From an uncultured Pelagibacteraceae bacterium (GTDB lineage: Bacteria; Pseudomonadota; Alphaproteobacteria; Pelagibacterales; Pelagibacteraceae): a stretch of 64,000 nucleotides of DNA. Below are positions 52,401 through 63,391 of the stretch, piece by piece; position 1 is the first letter of the stretch; each line of letters begins with the position of its first letter. The notes under the pieces were generated by a model. The model searched no databases and was not told the DNA's origin. It was given only the letters and a program-made list of their open reading frames with translations. The stretch covers positions 185,803 through 249,802 of the forward strand of contig CACDEB010000001.1 in assembly GCA_902551755.1 (NCBI GenBank). The letters are read 5' to 3'. The translations under genes and the position numbers were made by a program.

Positions 52401-53062
52401 AAGAAATTGTGCTAGATACGGAGACAACTGGTCTTTCAGTTGAAAATGGACATCGAATAGTTGAAATAGGTTGTATAGAACTTGATAATCAAATTTTAAC
52501 TTCTAATCGTTTCCACTGTTATTTGAACCCCCAAAGAAAAGTTTCAGAGGAAGCATTTAAAGTACACGGATACTCAGACAAGTTTTTATCTGATAAAAAA
52601 AAATTTTCTGAAATAGCAGATGATTTTCTAAAATTTATAGGTGATAAAAAATTAATAATTCATAACGCCCAGTTTGATTTATCCCATTTAAATAATGAGT
52701 TGAAAATAGTAGGAAAAAAACCAATCCTCAAAGATCAGGTCATTGATACTTTAGATATAGCAAGAGAAAAATTTCCAGGTTCCCAAATTAGTTTAGACGC
52801 ATTATGTAAAAGATTTAGAGTCGATAACTCTAGAAGAAAATTGCACACTGCATTAATTGACTGTGAATTATTGTCAAAAGTTTATGTAAATTTAATAGAC
52901 CAAAAAGAACCAAAATTAAATTTTTCAGAAAAAAAGGAAGAATTAGAAAATAGTAAAAATACAATAGTAAATTTTTGTAAAAAAATAATTGAACCTACTG
53001 CAGAAGAGTTTAAAGAGCATCAAAATTACCTAAGAAAGTCCCTTAAAAAAAATTACTTCTGA
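52397..53062 (+). CDS. dnaQ: DNA polymerase III epsilon subunit
   Basis: EIVLDTETTGLSVENGHRIVEIG, NAQFDLSHLN, HTALIDCELLSKVY. Confidence 0.97.
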   Translation: MKEIVLDTETTGLSVENGHRIVEIGCIELDNQILTSNRFHCYLNPQRKVSEEAFKVHGYSDKFLSDKKKFSEIADDFLKFIGDKKLIIHNAQFDLSHLNNELKIVGKKPILKDQVIDTLDIAREKFPGSQISLDALCKRFRVDNSRRKLHTALIDCELLSKVYVNLIDQKEPKLNFSEKKEELENSKNTIVNFCKKIIEPTAEEFKEHQNYLRKSLKKNYF

Positions 53063-53496
53063 TTTTTTTCAAACAATTCTTGAAAATTTATTTTCTTTTC
53101 CAGTTTAATTTCTGGATAACCTATTGATTTGACAATTTCAAAAAATTTTTTTTCTATTTCAGGGTATATTTCAGTAGGCACATCACTTAAAAATATTTTT
53201 TTTAATTCACCTTTATTAACAGCAGACTCCTCAACCCTTACGACTGTTGTGTGGATCATTTCAAAATACGCTTTTTTATCTTTTTCAGTTTTATTGTCAA
53301 AAGTTAATTTTATATTTACTTCTGCCATATTATTTTTTAGTGGCAAAGAGTTTATGTCTATTCCTAAAGAATATTTTGGAATATTATCCTTTAGGTATAT
53401 AAAGTTTTCTGTGCCAGATATTTTTGACGATATATCTTTGACATATGAAATTAGTATTTTATAATTTTTTGTCATCTTCGCTATCCCTATCTTCAA
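53053..53496 (-). CDS. secB: Protein-export chaperone SecB
   Basis: SecB-like beta-rich sequence (YSLGIDINSLPL, VNIKLTFDNK); locus context next to dnaQ. Confidence 0.8.
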   Translation of the reverse strand: MKIGIAKMTKNYKILISYVKDISSKISGTENFIYLKDNIPKYSLGIDINSLPLKNNMAEVNIKLTFDNKTEKDKKAYFEMIHTTVVRVEESAVNKGELKKIFLSDVPTEIYPEIEKKFFEIVKSIGYPEIKLEKKINFQELFEKNQK

Positions 53497-53884
53497 ACTC
53501 CCCTTCGATCAAATCATCTTTAATACGAACTTCACTTTTTGTTTTTTTCGATAATAATTGAAAAATTATTTTTCTAGTTAATGGAAAAATAATTAAAAAA
53601 CCCAGTGAGTCTGTAGCAAATCCAGGTAAAATTAATAAAAATGCAGCAACTGCTAACGCAGCACCAGACACTAATTCAAATAAAGGCATCTGATTTTTAT
53701 AAATTTGAGTAACACCAGATTTTAAGGTATTTAAGCCTTCGTACCTCGCGTAATAAACGCCAATTATAGCTGTAAAAAATACTAATGAGATTGTTGTAAA
53801 AGCTCCTATTTGGCTCCCAATTTTAATAAATAAATAAATTTCTAGAATCGGGATCAAAATTATCAATAAAAGTACTGTGTTCAT
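53459..53884 (-). CDS. fxsA: FxsA family membrane protein
   Basis: ILIPILEIYLFIKIGSQIGAFTTI, LLILPGFATDSLGFLIIFP. Confidence 0.9.
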   Translation of the reverse strand: MNTVLLLIILIPILEIYLFIKIGSQIGAFTTISLVFFTAIIGVYYARYEGLNTLKSGVTQIYKNQMPLFELVSGAALAVAAFLLILPGFATDSLGFLIIFPLTRKIIFQLLSKKTKSEVRIKDDLIEGEFEDRDSEDDKKL

Positions 53885-53942
53885 TTGTCTTTAATCTAAA
53901 TTGCTTGTTGAAATTAAGCAATAGAGTAAATATTATTTAAAT

Positions 53943-54530
53943 ATGAATTATAGTTTTGAATATCTGGATATCATTTTATTGGCCATGATAGCTGGGTTTA
54001 TTTTTCTAAGATTAAGAGGAATCTTAGGTAAAAGATCAGGTTATGAAGATGATATTTCTAATAGCTTTCCGCATGAAATGCCAGAAATGAAGTCTGCAAC
54101 GAAACCAAATTACAGAAATTTTGATGAAAGCGCCAAGAAAGATTTTATTGAAGGTGCAAAAGTTGCTTACGAAACGATCATTACAAATTTTTCAAAAGGA
54201 TCAATAAAAGATATTAAAAACTTATTAGATAAAAAGGTTTTAAATCAATTTCAGGAAGCAATTTCTAATAGAGAAAAAAACGGGATAAAGTCTGAGACAA
54301 CTTTTATTGGAATAAACTCAGCAGAAATTAAAAAACACGAGCAAAAAGATAATGTGCTTGAAGTTACAGTAGATTTTATAAGTGAAATTATTTCATGTAA
54401 TAGAGATAAAAATTCAAAGATTCTTACAGGAGACCCAGAAAAAGTCAAAAAAGTTTATGATACTTGGAGATTCTCGAGAAACTTAAATTCAAATGATCCA
54501 AATTGGTTACTAGTTGAGACTAATATTTAA
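53943..54530 (+). CDS. Tim44/TimA-like domain protein
   Basis: N-terminal TM; F..GAKVAYETIITNFSKGSIKDIKNLLDKKVL...DTWRFSRNLNSNDPNWLLVET. Confidence 0.9.
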   Translation: MNYSFEYLDIILLAMIAGFIFLRLRGILGKRSGYEDDISNSFPHEMPEMKSATKPNYRNFDESAKKDFIEGAKVAYETIITNFSKGSIKDIKNLLDKKVLNQFQEAISNREKNGIKSETTFIGINSAEIKKHEQKDNVLEVTVDFISEIISCNRDKNSKILTGDPEKVKKVYDTWRFSRNLNSNDPNWLLVETNI

Positions 54531-54533
54531 TAT

Positions 54534-54956
54534 TTGAAAAAAAAACTATCAGACAAAGACCTTAAGGACTGGAATAAATTTATAAAAAGTAAAGATAAGA
54601 TAAATCCTAAAGATGAATTAAAAGAGTCTTCAATAAGCAAAAATAAATCTACATTCGTTATAGATTTACATGGTTATGGTCTGGACCAAGCAAATAAATT
54701 TGTTGAAAAAACTATTAATGAATGTTTCGAGAAACAATTTTCAATAGTAAATATAATTACTGGAAAAGGAATGAGATCGAAATACGTTGAAGATCCCTAC
54801 AAATCATCCGAATTAAGCATTTTAAAGCACTCTATACCTGAATTTATTAATTCCAATGCTGAACTTATGAAAAAGATTAAAAACATTGATGATACTGGTG
54901 AAAAGAATTTAGGTTCTTTTAATGTTTATTTGAAATCAAAGAATAAATTTAGATAA
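54534..54956 (+). CDS. Smr-domain protein
   Basis: [32 protein letters not shown] start. Confidence 0.88.
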   Translation: MKKKLSDKDLKDWNKFIKSKDKINPKDELKESSISKNKSTFVIDLHGYGLDQANKFVEKTINECFEKQFSIVNIITGKGMRSKYVEDPYKSSELSILKHSIPEFINSNAELMKKIKNIDDTGEKNLGSFNVYLKSKNKFR

Positions 54957-56300
54957 ATCGTTATCTTTTACTAATTGTCCAAGATTCTCTTTTACATACT
55001 TTGAATCAATTACTATTTTTTCACCTGATCTGTCTGTTGCTGTGAAACTAATTTCATCTAAAACTCTTTCAATTATAGTGTGAAGTCTTCTTGCACCAAT
55101 ATTTTCGACAGACGAGTTTACTTCGCTTGCTAGATTAGCAATAGTATCAATCCCATCCTCTGAGAATTCCAAATCAACATTTTCAGTTTTTAATAATGCC
55201 TTATACTGTTTAATTAAACTATTATCTGGCTCTTTCAAAATTCTTTTAAAGTCAGAACTGTTTAATGCATCAAGTTCAACTCTTATTGGTAATCTTCCTT
55301 GTAACTCGGGAAGTAAATCAGAAGGTTTAGCAAGTTGAAAAGCTCCTGATGCTATAAATAATATATGATCTGTTTTTACTGGTCCATACTTTGTACTTAC
55401 AGTAGTACCTTCTATTAATGGTAACAAATCTCTCTGAACTCCTTCTCTTGATACATCACCACCAACCCTGTCCGTTCTTGCAGAAATTTTGTCAATTTCA
55501 TCTAGGAAAACAATTCCGTTATTTTCAGTTACATTTTTTGCAGATTTAATAATTTTATCTTGTTCAATAAGTTTATCAGCCTCTTCATTTAATAGGATTT
55601 CATGAGACTCTTTAACAGTCATCTTTTTCTTTTTTGATTTGTTGCCCATTGATTTACCCAGCATTTCACCAATATTAATCATTCCAACATTTGCTCCAGG
55701 CATTCCAGGTATTTCAAAGCTTGGCATGTTTCCACTTTCATTAACTGGAACTTCAATTTCGTTGTCGTCTAAATCTCCGTTTCTAAGTCTCTTTCTAAAA
55801 CTTTCTCTTGTTGCTACACTCGCTTTATTTCCTACAAGCGCATCTAAAACTCTTTCTTCTGCAAGTTTTTGTGCTTTTGCGTGAACTTCTTTTCTTTTTT
55901 TAACTTTTTCCATTGCAATTGCAATTTCTAGCAAGTCTCTAATAATTTGTTCTACATCTCTTCCAACGTAACCAACTTCTGTAAATCTTGTAGCCTCAAC
56001 TTTTACAAAAGGGGCTTCTGCTAATTTTGAAAGCCTTCTCGATATCTCAGTTTTACCAACACCAGTTGGCCCAATCATTAATATATTTTTTGGTAAAACT
56101 TCATCTCTCATTTCACCTTTTAAAGCTTGTCTTCTCCATCTATTTCTAAGAGCAATAGCAACAGCTCTTTTAGCTTTATTTTGACCTACAACGTATCTAT
56201 CTAATTCAGATACAATCTCTCTTGGTGAAAGAGAGTCTATATCATTTTTTTTCTCTTCAGCATTTTTTTTTGGGAATGATTTAATGTTTGACTTTTCCAT
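54936..56300 (-). CDS. hslU: ATP-dependent protease ATPase subunit HslU
   Basis: [45 protein letters not shown]. Confidence 0.98.
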   Translation of the reverse strand: MEKSNIKSFPKKNAEEKKNDIDSLSPREIVSELDRYVVGQNKAKRAVAIALRNRWRRQALKGEMRDEVLPKNILMIGPTGVGKTEISRRLSKLAEAPFVKVEATRFTEVGYVGRDVEQIIRDLLEIAIAMEKVKKRKEVHAKAQKLAEERVLDALVGNKASVATRESFRKRLRNGDLDDNEIEVPVNESGNMPSFEIPGMPGANVGMINIGEMLGKSMGNKSKKKKMTVKESHEILLNEEADKLIEQDKIIKSAKNVTENNGIVFLDEIDKISARTDRVGGDVSREGVQRDLLPLIEGTTVSTKYGPVKTDHILFIASGAFQLAKPSDLLPELQGRLPIRVELDALNSSDFKRILKEPDNSLIKQYKALLKTENVDLEFSEDGIDTIANLASEVNSSVENIGARRLHTIIERVLDEISFTATDRSGEKIVIDSKYVKENLGQLVKDNDLSKFIL

Positions 56301-56815
56301 TATATTTTCTCAATTCTTACGTTATCGTTTGTAAAAACACAAATATCAGCTGCAACTTTAATTGCTTTTTTCGCAACTTCTTCAGCGTTTAATTCTGTAT
56401 CCATTAAAACCTTTGCAGCTGCAAGAGCGTAGTTTCCACCTGATCCGATTCCAATAACATCTCCTTCAGGTTCTAAAACATCTCCAGTTCCTGAAATAAT
56501 AAAACTTTTTTCTTTATCACCAATTGCCATTAACGCTTCTAGTCGCCTTAAATATTTATCGGTTCTCCAATCCTTCGCAAGTTCGACTGCAGCTCTAGTT
56601 AAATTTCCAGCATGTTTTTCAAGTTTAGCTTCTAATCGTTCAAAAAGGGTTAATGCATCTGCCGTTGATCCTGCAAAACCTGCAATCACATTTCGTTTCT
56701 CAATTTTACGAACTTTGTTTGCATTGCTTTTAATTACAGTATTTCCCATGCTGACCTGGCCATCGCTTGCCACAACTACGTCATTTTTTTTTCTTACTAA
56801 TACAATTGTTGTCAT
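56300..56815 (-). CDS. hslV: ATP-dependent protease subunit HslV
   Basis: [27 protein letters not shown]; start set to 56815 so that Thr2 is the catalytic residue. Confidence 0.97.
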   Translation of the reverse strand: MTTIVLVRKKNDVVVASDGQVSMGNTVIKSNANKVRKIEKRNVIAGFAGSTADALTLFERLEAKLEKHAGNLTRAAVELAKDWRTDKYLRRLEALMAIGDKEKSFIISGTGDVLEPEGDVIGIGSGGNYALAAAKVLMDTELNAEEVAKKAIKVAADICVFTNDNVRIEKI

Positions 56816-56904
56816 GAGATATAAATGGATACTAATTTCCAATCTTCAAGTGGTAAATTAGTTTTGTTGATATGACTAAATAATACAGATATACGTAGGT
56901 ATAT

Positions 56905-57495
56905 ATGAAGCGAAAAGCATCAATAACAAGAAAAACAAAAGAAACAAAAATTGACGTTGAATTAAATATAGACGGAAAAGGTCAATACAAAATTGATACT
57001 GGTATAGGTTTTCTTGACCATATGCTTGAACAACTTTCTAAACATTCATCGATTGATTTAAAGGTAAAAGCAAAAGGAGACACACACATAGATCTTCATC
57101 ATACAACAGAAGATACTGGTATTGCTATTGGTGAATGTCTCAAAAAAGCATCAAAAAAATTCATAGGAATTAAAAGATATGCTCACGCAATGATACCAAT
57201 GGATGAAACTTTAACTAGAGTTGCATTAGACGTTTCAAACAGACCGTACTTAATTTGGAAAGTGGATTTGAAAGTAGAAAAACTTGGAGAAATGGACACA
57301 GAACTTTTTAAGGAATGGTTTCAAGCTTTTTCACAATCTGCAGGAATTACATTACATATTGAGAATTTATATGGAGACAATAGTCACCACAAAGTAGAAT
57401 CGTGTTTTAAAGGTTTAGCAAGATCACTTAGAGCTGCATTAGAAATAGATCCAAAAAATAAAAAAGTTGTGCCATCTACTAAGGGCTCTTTATAA
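56905..57495 (+). CDS. hisB: Imidazoleglycerol-phosphate dehydratase
   Basis: [35 protein letters not shown]. Confidence 0.98.
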   Translation: MKRKASITRKTKETKIDVELNIDGKGQYKIDTGIGFLDHMLEQLSKHSSIDLKVKAKGDTHIDLHHTTEDTGIAIGECLKKASKKFIGIKRYAHAMIPMDETLTRVALDVSNRPYLIWKVDLKVEKLGEMDTELFKEWFQAFSQSAGITLHIENLYGDNSHHKVESCFKGLARSLRAALEIDPKNKKVVPSTKGSL

Positions 57496-57501
57496 AAATT
57501 A

Positions 57502-58128
57502 ATGAACGTAACAATTGTTGATTACAAATCAGGGAACATAAGCTCTGTTATTAACTCATTTAAAGAAGTAGCTGAAAATAAAGTTAAAATTGAAGTAACT
57601 TCTGATATAAGCAAAATTAAATCCACGGACAAAGTTGTGTTACCAGGCCAGGGATCATTTAAAAGTTGTATGGATGCATTACAATCTATTAAAGGACTTG
57701 TCGACAGTCTAAATGAATTTGTAATGAATAAGAAAAAACCTCTTCTTGGAATATGTGTTGGATTACAAATGTTCGCTGATGTTGGATATGAGGAGTCAGA
57801 GACAAAGGGATTGGGCTGGATCTCAGGCAAAGTTACAAAAATAGATAATCAAAATGGCAAATATAAGCTTCCCCACATTGGATGGAACCAAATAAACATA
57901 GTTAAAGGTAGTAAAATTTTTAAAGATATAAAAGATAAATCACACATGTATTTTGTTCACAGTTATGAGTTTGTCCCAACTGACAAAAATTCAATATCAG
58001 CAACAACTGACTATTCGTCAAAACATGTTTGCGCAGTTGAAAAAGAAAATATTTTTGGCACCCAATTTCATCCAGAAAAAAGCGATAAAACTGGATTAAA
58101 AATAATCAATAACTTTATAAATTTATAA
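57502..58128 (+). CDS. hisH: Imidazole glycerol phosphate synthase, glutaminase subunit
   Basis: VDYKSGNISSV, LPGQGSF, LGICVGLQMF, GTQFHPEKSDKTG. Confidence 0.98.
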   Translation: MNVTIVDYKSGNISSVINSFKEVAENKVKIEVTSDISKIKSTDKVVLPGQGSFKSCMDALQSIKGLVDSLNEFVMNKKKPLLGICVGLQMFADVGYEESETKGLGWISGKVTKIDNQNGKYKLPHIGWNQINIVKGSKIFKDIKDKSHMYFVHSYEFVPTDKNSISATTDYSSKHVCAVEKENIFGTQFHPEKSDKTGLKIINNFINL

Positions 58129-58845
58129 ATGAAGATATTTCCAGCTATTGATATTAAAGATAAAAAGTGTGTAAGATTAATTAAAGGTGATTTTAGTCAA
58201 AAGACAGAATACCAAATGTCACCAGTCGAACAGGCAACACAATTTATTGACAAAGGGTTTAAAAATTTACACATTGTTGATCTTGATGGAGCTTTGGCGG
58301 GAGAAACAGTTAATCTTGATATCATCAAAGAGATCGTGAGTAAATTTGATTTTAAAGTAGAGGTAGGAGGAGGCGTGAGAGATTTTGATAGTATTCAAGA
58401 ATATGCTGATATAGGTGTAGATAAAGTAATCTTAGGAAGTGCGGCCATTAAAGATAAAACTTTTTTGAAAAAGGCTTGTAAGAAATTTCCAAAAAAAATT
58501 GCATTGGGTTTGGACGCAAAAGATGGAAAACTCTCTTTATCAGGTTGGAAAGAAAGTTCAGGCATATCAACTTTAGATTTTTTAACTGAAGTAAACGACT
58601 ACGGTATTAGTAGATTAATTTTTACTGATATTAATAAAGATGGTACAAAAGAAAGTCCGAATTTTGAAGAAACACTAAAAGTTGCTGAAATTTCAAATTG
58701 TCCTGTACTAATTTCTGGCGGGGTATCATCAATAGAGGATATCAAAAAAGCTAAGACATTAAAAAATATTGAAGGTGTTATAGTTGGCAAAGCAATATAC
58801 GATGGTGATATTAAACTGGAGGAGCTGGCTAAAGAAGATGCTTAA
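58129..58845 (+). CDS. hisA: ProFAR isomerase
   Basis: [31 protein letters not shown]. Confidence 0.98.
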   Translation: MKIFPAIDIKDKKCVRLIKGDFSQKTEYQMSPVEQATQFIDKGFKNLHIVDLDGALAGETVNLDIIKEIVSKFDFKVEVGGGVRDFDSIQEYADIGVDKVILGSAAIKDKTFLKKACKKFPKKIALGLDAKDGKLSLSGWKESSGISTLDFLTEVNDYGISRLIFTDINKDGTKESPNFEETLKVAEISNCPVLISGGVSSIEDIKKAKTLKNIEGVIVGKAIYDGDIKLEELAKEDA

Positions 58846-59593
58846 AAATAGAATTATACCCTGCTTAGACGTTAAAAATGGTCGTGTAGTTAAAGGTATA
58901 AACTTTGTTGATCTGAAAGATGCTGGCGATCCTGTTGAGCAAGCAAAAATCTATAGTGATGGTGGAGCAGATGAAATTTGTTTTTTAGATATTACTGCTT
59001 CAAATGAGAATAGGGATACTATTTATGAGGTTGTCGAGAAGACTTCAAAGAAATGTTTTGTGCCCCTAACAGTAGGTGGTGGAGTAAGAAGCGTTGATGA
59101 TATTAATAAATTATTGAACTGTGGAGCTGACAAAGTTTCAATTAATACTGCTGCAGTAGAAAATTCTAAAGTTGTAGTAGATAGTTCTAAAAAATTTGGT
59201 TCCCAGTGTATTGTTGTTGCAATAGATGCAAAAAAAAAAGGAAATAAGTGGGAAGTTTTCACTCATGGAGGAAGAAACAATAGCGGCATTGATGCATTGG
59301 AATATGCTAAAAAAATGGAAGATAGCGGAGCTGGTGAGTTGTTAGTTACTTCAATGGATAGAGATGGAACCCAGGTTGGTTACGATATTGAGTTAATGTC
59401 TAAAATATCTTCAAAGGTAAATATTCCTTTAATTGCATCTGGTGGTGTTGGAAATCTTGATCACTTAGTAGAGGGTATTAAATCAGGTAAAGCTAGCGCA
59501 GTTCTTGCAGCATCAATATTTCATTATGGGAAATACTCTGTGAAAGAAGCAAAGCAATATTTGGAGTCTAAAGGAATTCCTGTTAGAACTTAA
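58838..59593 (+). CDS. hisF: Imidazole glycerol phosphate synthase, cyclase subunit
   Basis: [34 protein letters not shown]; start reassigned to ATG 58838. Confidence 0.98.
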   Translation: MLKNRIIPCLDVKNGRVVKGINFVDLKDAGDPVEQAKIYSDGGADEICFLDITASNENRDTIYEVVEKTSKKCFVPLTVGGGVRSVDDINKLLNCGADKVSINTAAVENSKVVVDSSKKFGSQCIVVAIDAKKKGNKWEVFTHGGRNNSGIDALEYAKKMEDSGAGELLVTSMDRDGTQVGYDIELMSKISSKVNIPLIASGGVGNLDHLVEGIKSGKASAVLAASIFHYGKYSVKEAKQYLESKGIPVRT

Positions 59594-59594
59594 C

Positions 59595-59867
59595 ATGCTA
59601 AAAACTCTGGAAGATATAATTTTAATGGTAAGAGAAAGGAAGACTAAACCTCAAAGTGAATCTTATACAAATAAATTATTAGCTAACAAAGAATTGTCAG
59701 TAGAAAAGGTCAAAGAGGAAGTTAAAGAATTAATTGAGGCTGTGGAAAATAATACAAATAAAGTTCATGAGACAGCCGATGTATTGTATCATCTGATTGT
59801 ATATCTCGAAGCAAATAACGTCAAAATTGAAGATGTTATGAAAGAACTAGATAAAAGAAAAAAATGA
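59595..59867 (+). CDS. hisE: Phosphoribosyl-ATP pyrophosphatase
   Basis: SYTNKLLANKELSVEKVKEEVKELIEAV...HETADVLYHLIVYLEANNV. Confidence 0.94.
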   Translation: MLKTLEDIILMVRERKTKPQSESYTNKLLANKELSVEKVKEEVKELIEAVENNTNKVHETADVLYHLIVYLEANNVKIEDVMKELDKRKK

Positions 59868-60229
59868 GCTACGACGACAATAACATTTTTGCAAAAATCC
59901 TGAGAGGCGAGATACCATGCAATAAAATCTATGAGGACGAATTTGTTTTATCTTTTCATGATATAAATCCACAAAAAAAAGTTCATGCTTTGGTAATTCC
60001 AAAAGGCAAATATGTAAATTTAGAGGATTTTACTTCTAAAGCAAGTTCAGACGAAATAGTTGGACTTATGAAAGGAATTTCAACTGTTGCAAAAAAGATT
60101 GGTATATCGAGCATCGATAATGAAGGATTTAGAACTTTATCAAACGTAGGAGATAATGGTGGCCAAGAAGTGCCTCATTTACACTTTCATTTGTTTGGTG
60201 GTGAAAAAGTAGGGAGAATGGTTCAATGA
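59864..60229 (+). CDS. HIT family protein
   Basis: NIFAKILRGEIPCNKIYEDEFVLSFHDINPQ; HLHFHLFGG. Confidence 0.95.
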   Translation: MSYDDNNIFAKILRGEIPCNKIYEDEFVLSFHDINPQKKVHALVIPKGKYVNLEDFTSKASSDEIVGLMKGISTVAKKIGISSIDNEGFRTLSNVGDNGGQEVPHLHFHLFGGEKVGRMVQ

Positions 60230-60735
60230 TAATTAGTGTAAAAAGAAATTTTTTAGAATTAAAAAATATCAATGATCTAATTAAAAAAGATAAGCCAGAG
60301 GACAATTATTCCGTGGAAAAAACAAAACCAGATTTCCAACTGAACAAGTTTTTCTATAAACAAATTGGTAAGAAATATCGATGGACTGATAGATTAATTT
60401 GGACAGATCTTCAGTGGTCCAATTATGTCTCAAATAAAAATCTAGATACCTACGTAATAAAGAATGGCGAAGATTTAGTTGGATATTTTGAACTTATACA
60501 TCATCCAGAAAAAAATGAGACAGAACTTGCATACTTAGGTTTGTTCGAAGATTATTTTGGCAAAGGAGTTGGTGGTTATGCTCTTACAACTGCAATTTTA
60601 AAATCCTTTGAAAAAAAAATTAAAAGAATGTGGGTTCATACTTGTACACTAGATCATCCTAATGCGATAAAAAATTATTTAGCAAGAGGGATGAAAATTT
60701 TTAAAGAGGAAAATCTAAATATTAGAGCTAGCTAG
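60226..60735 (+). CDS. GNAT family N-acetyltransferase
   Basis: ELAYLGLFEDYFGKGVGGYALTTAI...WVHTCTLDHPNAIKNYLARGM. Confidence 0.88.
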   Translation: MIISVKRNFLELKNINDLIKKDKPEDNYSVEKTKPDFQLNKFFYKQIGKKYRWTDRLIWTDLQWSNYVSNKNLDTYVIKNGEDLVGYFELIHHPEKNETELAYLGLFEDYFGKGVGGYALTTAILKSFEKKIKRMWVHTCTLDHPNAIKNYLARGMKIFKEENLNIRAS

Positions 60736-61277
60736 TTATAAAGATTAAGATCAAAAATATTATCAGACAATTTTTGATTAATATTTTTAACGATAATATT
60801 AGATCTTACTTTATTGCCATATAAATCAATAGTTTCCCATCCTTTAATTAAGTAATTTTTTTTATCAAAAAAAATACTTAATTGATTACTTTGATCATTA
60901 ATTGGAAGGAGAAAATTTTGGTCTTTCTCGATGATGTTTCCCTCGATTTTCGAGATTAAAAATTCTTTATTAAGAAAATATTTAAAGTAAGTGTTTTCAG
61001 TTTTATAAGTATTCGCAAAATTTGAGCTTTTATTTTTGATTAAAAGTGTCTTTCCATTAGATACGATTAACTTCCCAGTCTCATCGTATTTGCACATCAT
61101 TTTATTATTGAATGAAATAATGCAGTTACCAGTTTCTTTTTTATCATTAATTAGTTGTTCAAAATCAAATGTAAAATTTTCAATCTCGGAAATTTTTTTA
61201 ATAATTTTAGGTTCTGTGTAAGCATGTTTTTGAGTAAATATAAAAAAAATGATTAAAATCAGAAAAATTGTTCTCAT
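60732..61277 (-). CDS. lolA: Outer-membrane lipoprotein carrier LolA-like
   Basis: Signal peptide, IENFTFDFEQLINDKKETGNCIISF; next to ftsK. Confidence 0.85.
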   Translation of the reverse strand: MRTIFLILIIFFIFTQKHAYTEPKIIKKISEIENFTFDFEQLINDKKETGNCIISFNNKMMCKYDETGKLIVSNGKTLLIKNKSSNFANTYKTENTYFKYFLNKEFLISKIEGNIIEKDQNFLLPINDQSNQLSIFFDKKNYLIKGWETIDLYGNKVRSNIIVKNINQKLSDNIFDLNLYN

Positions 61278-63331
61278 TACAACAATTCTCTTTTGCCAAC
61301 ATGATTAGCTTTACTGACAATGCCTCTACTTTCCATAATATCTATTATTCTCGCAGCCCTATTATAACCTATTTGAAGTTTTCTTTGCAAAAAGGAGGTT
61401 GATGCTTTTCCCTCAGATTTGACTATTTCAAGGGCTTTATTGTAAAGCTCATCATCTTGATCTGAGTTGTCAGATCCATCATCAGATGGACTTTCAGAAG
61501 ATAAATTTAAAATTTCATCAACATATTCCGGATCTCCTTGTGATTTAAGAAAAGAATTAATTTTTTCAATTTCATTATCCGAAACAAATGGCGCATGGAT
61601 TCTTGTAATTCGATTAGCAGAAGACATGAAAAGCATATCCCCTTTCCCTAATAATTGTTCAGCACCTTGTTCTCCGAGAATTGTTCTACTATCAATTTTT
61701 GAAGACACTTGAAAAGATATACGAGTTGGGAAATTTGCTTTGATAGTACCCGTTATTACATCAACACTTGGTCTTTGCGTTGCCATTATTATATGAATAC
61801 CCGCGGCCCTTGCCATTTGAGAAAGTTTTTGAATACAATTTTCAATATCTTTACTGGCTACAAGCATAAGATCTGACATTTCATCCACAATAACTACAAT
61901 GTATGGCATAGAAATTTTGTGTTTAGCGTTGTAACTGTCAATATTTCTAACACCAACTTTTGTCATTAGTTTGTATCTATTTTCCATTTCTTTAACTACC
62001 CAACCTAAAACTGAAGCAGCTTTTTTTGCCTCAGTTATCACAGGACACAGTAGATGGGGTATTCCTTCATATGTCGAAAGCTCTAACATTTTAGGATCAA
62101 TTAAGATGAACTTACAAATTTCTGGTTTGTGTCTATATAACAATGAAAGAATAATCGTATTTATACATACAGATTTACCAGAGCCGGTGGTACCAGCAAT
62201 CAAAAGATGTGGCATTGAAGTTAAATCTCCAATTAATGGTTGACCAGAAATACTTTTACCAAGTGCTATCGGTAATTTTAAATCTTTATTGTTAAATTTT
62301 GGACTAGATATTATTTCTCTTAACATAACATTGTCTCTAAATGAATTCGGGAGTTCAATACCGATTGTACTAGATCCTGGAATTGTAGAAATCCTCGCAG
62401 ACTCAGAGCTTGTATTTCTCGCTATATCCTCTGAAAGGTTTACGATTTTTGAGACTTTAACTCCCGCAGCAGGTTCAAACTCGTTAAGTGTAACAACTGG
62501 ACCCGTACTTATTTTCGTTATTTTTCCTTGTACACCAAAATCTAACAATACTTTTTCCAAAAAATCCGCATCAATTTTTTTTTCTTCTTTTGCATTTTTA
62601 ACTTTCTTTTCTGGAATCTTAAGGAAATCAAGTGATGGAAGTTTGAAAGCACCTACCTTTTTAGGCTCAGAAATGGACTCACTAAGGTTAAAAGTTTCTT
62701 GAACAGTTTCTTTTTCTTTAAATTTTGGATCTTGACTTATGATTTGATCTTTTACTTGATCATCTTTTTTCTTTCTTATGAATATTTTAATCCAATAAGA
62801 ATTTGGATTTAAACTCAATACAAATAAAAGAATAAAAGCTATTAAAGAAAAATAATAAGTAATTTTATTATCCAAGAACTCAAGTTTTAAAAAAACTGAC
62901 TCATTTAAAAAATTACCAACAAATCCACCATTTCCATTAATATAAAGAAAGTAGGGTGATGTTAAGAAAACACTTAAAAAGAAAGTTCCGATTAAACTAT
63001 AGCAAACTACTAAAAAAATATTATTTACAATAATACTTGGTGTCTTTTTAAAAAAAATATTAATTGCTGAAAAGATAATTGTTATAGGAATGAAATAACT
63101 TATTAATCCAACCGATTGAAAAAAAAAGTCTGATATTATACTTCCATTAATTCCGAGCAAATTTTTAACTTTTTGTCCCTCAGAAAATATAAAATTTGGA
63201 TCATCCGGTGTGTAAGTCATCATTGCCAAAGACAGTAAAATTGCCAACAGCAACAGCCCAATTGCAAAAATTTCAATTAAGCGATTAAATATAAATGCTT
63301 TTAGATCGATATTCTTAATTTTTAAATTCAT
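61277..63331 (-). CDS. ftsK: DNA translocase FtsK
   Basis: N-terminal TM helices, PHLLIAGTTGSGKSVCINTIILSLLY, C-terminal gamma-type winged helix. Confidence 0.97.
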   Translation of the reverse strand: MNLKIKNIDLKAFIFNRLIEIFAIGLLLLAILLSLAMMTYTPDDPNFIFSEGQKVKNLLGINGSIISDFFFQSVGLISYFIPITIIFSAINIFFKKTPSIIVNNIFLVVCYSLIGTFFLSVFLTSPYFLYINGNGGFVGNFLNESVFLKLEFLDNKITYYFSLIAFILLFVLSLNPNSYWIKIFIRKKKDDQVKDQIISQDPKFKEKETVQETFNLSESISEPKKVGAFKLPSLDFLKIPEKKVKNAKEEKKIDADFLEKVLLDFGVQGKITKISTGPVVTLNEFEPAAGVKVSKIVNLSEDIARNTSSESARISTIPGSSTIGIELPNSFRDNVMLREIISSPKFNNKDLKLPIALGKSISGQPLIGDLTSMPHLLIAGTTGSGKSVCINTIILSLLYRHKPEICKFILIDPKMLELSTYEGIPHLLCPVITEAKKAASVLGWVVKEMENRYKLMTKVGVRNIDSYNAKHKISMPYIVVIVDEMSDLMLVASKDIENCIQKLSQMARAAGIHIIMATQRPSVDVITGTIKANFPTRISFQVSSKIDSRTILGEQGAEQLLGKGDMLFMSSANRITRIHAPFVSDNEIEKINSFLKSQGDPEYVDEILNLSSESPSDDGSDNSDQDDELYNKALEIVKSEGKASTSFLQRKLQIGYNRAARIIDIMESRGIVSKANHVGKRELL

Positions 63332-63391
63332 AAAGAATCAAATTTATCACTTTGTATCATTTAATATTTATTGTTAAAATTAAAAATATTT

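Noticed and set aside
62289-62702. 137-aa antisense ORF inside ftsK (and similar antisense ORFs at 2697-3014, 33118-33540, 40811-41197, 43630-43974, 45615-45986)
   Set aside because: Opposite to well-supported genes, low-complexity hydrophobic translations with no recognisable family; expected by chance on the antisense strand.
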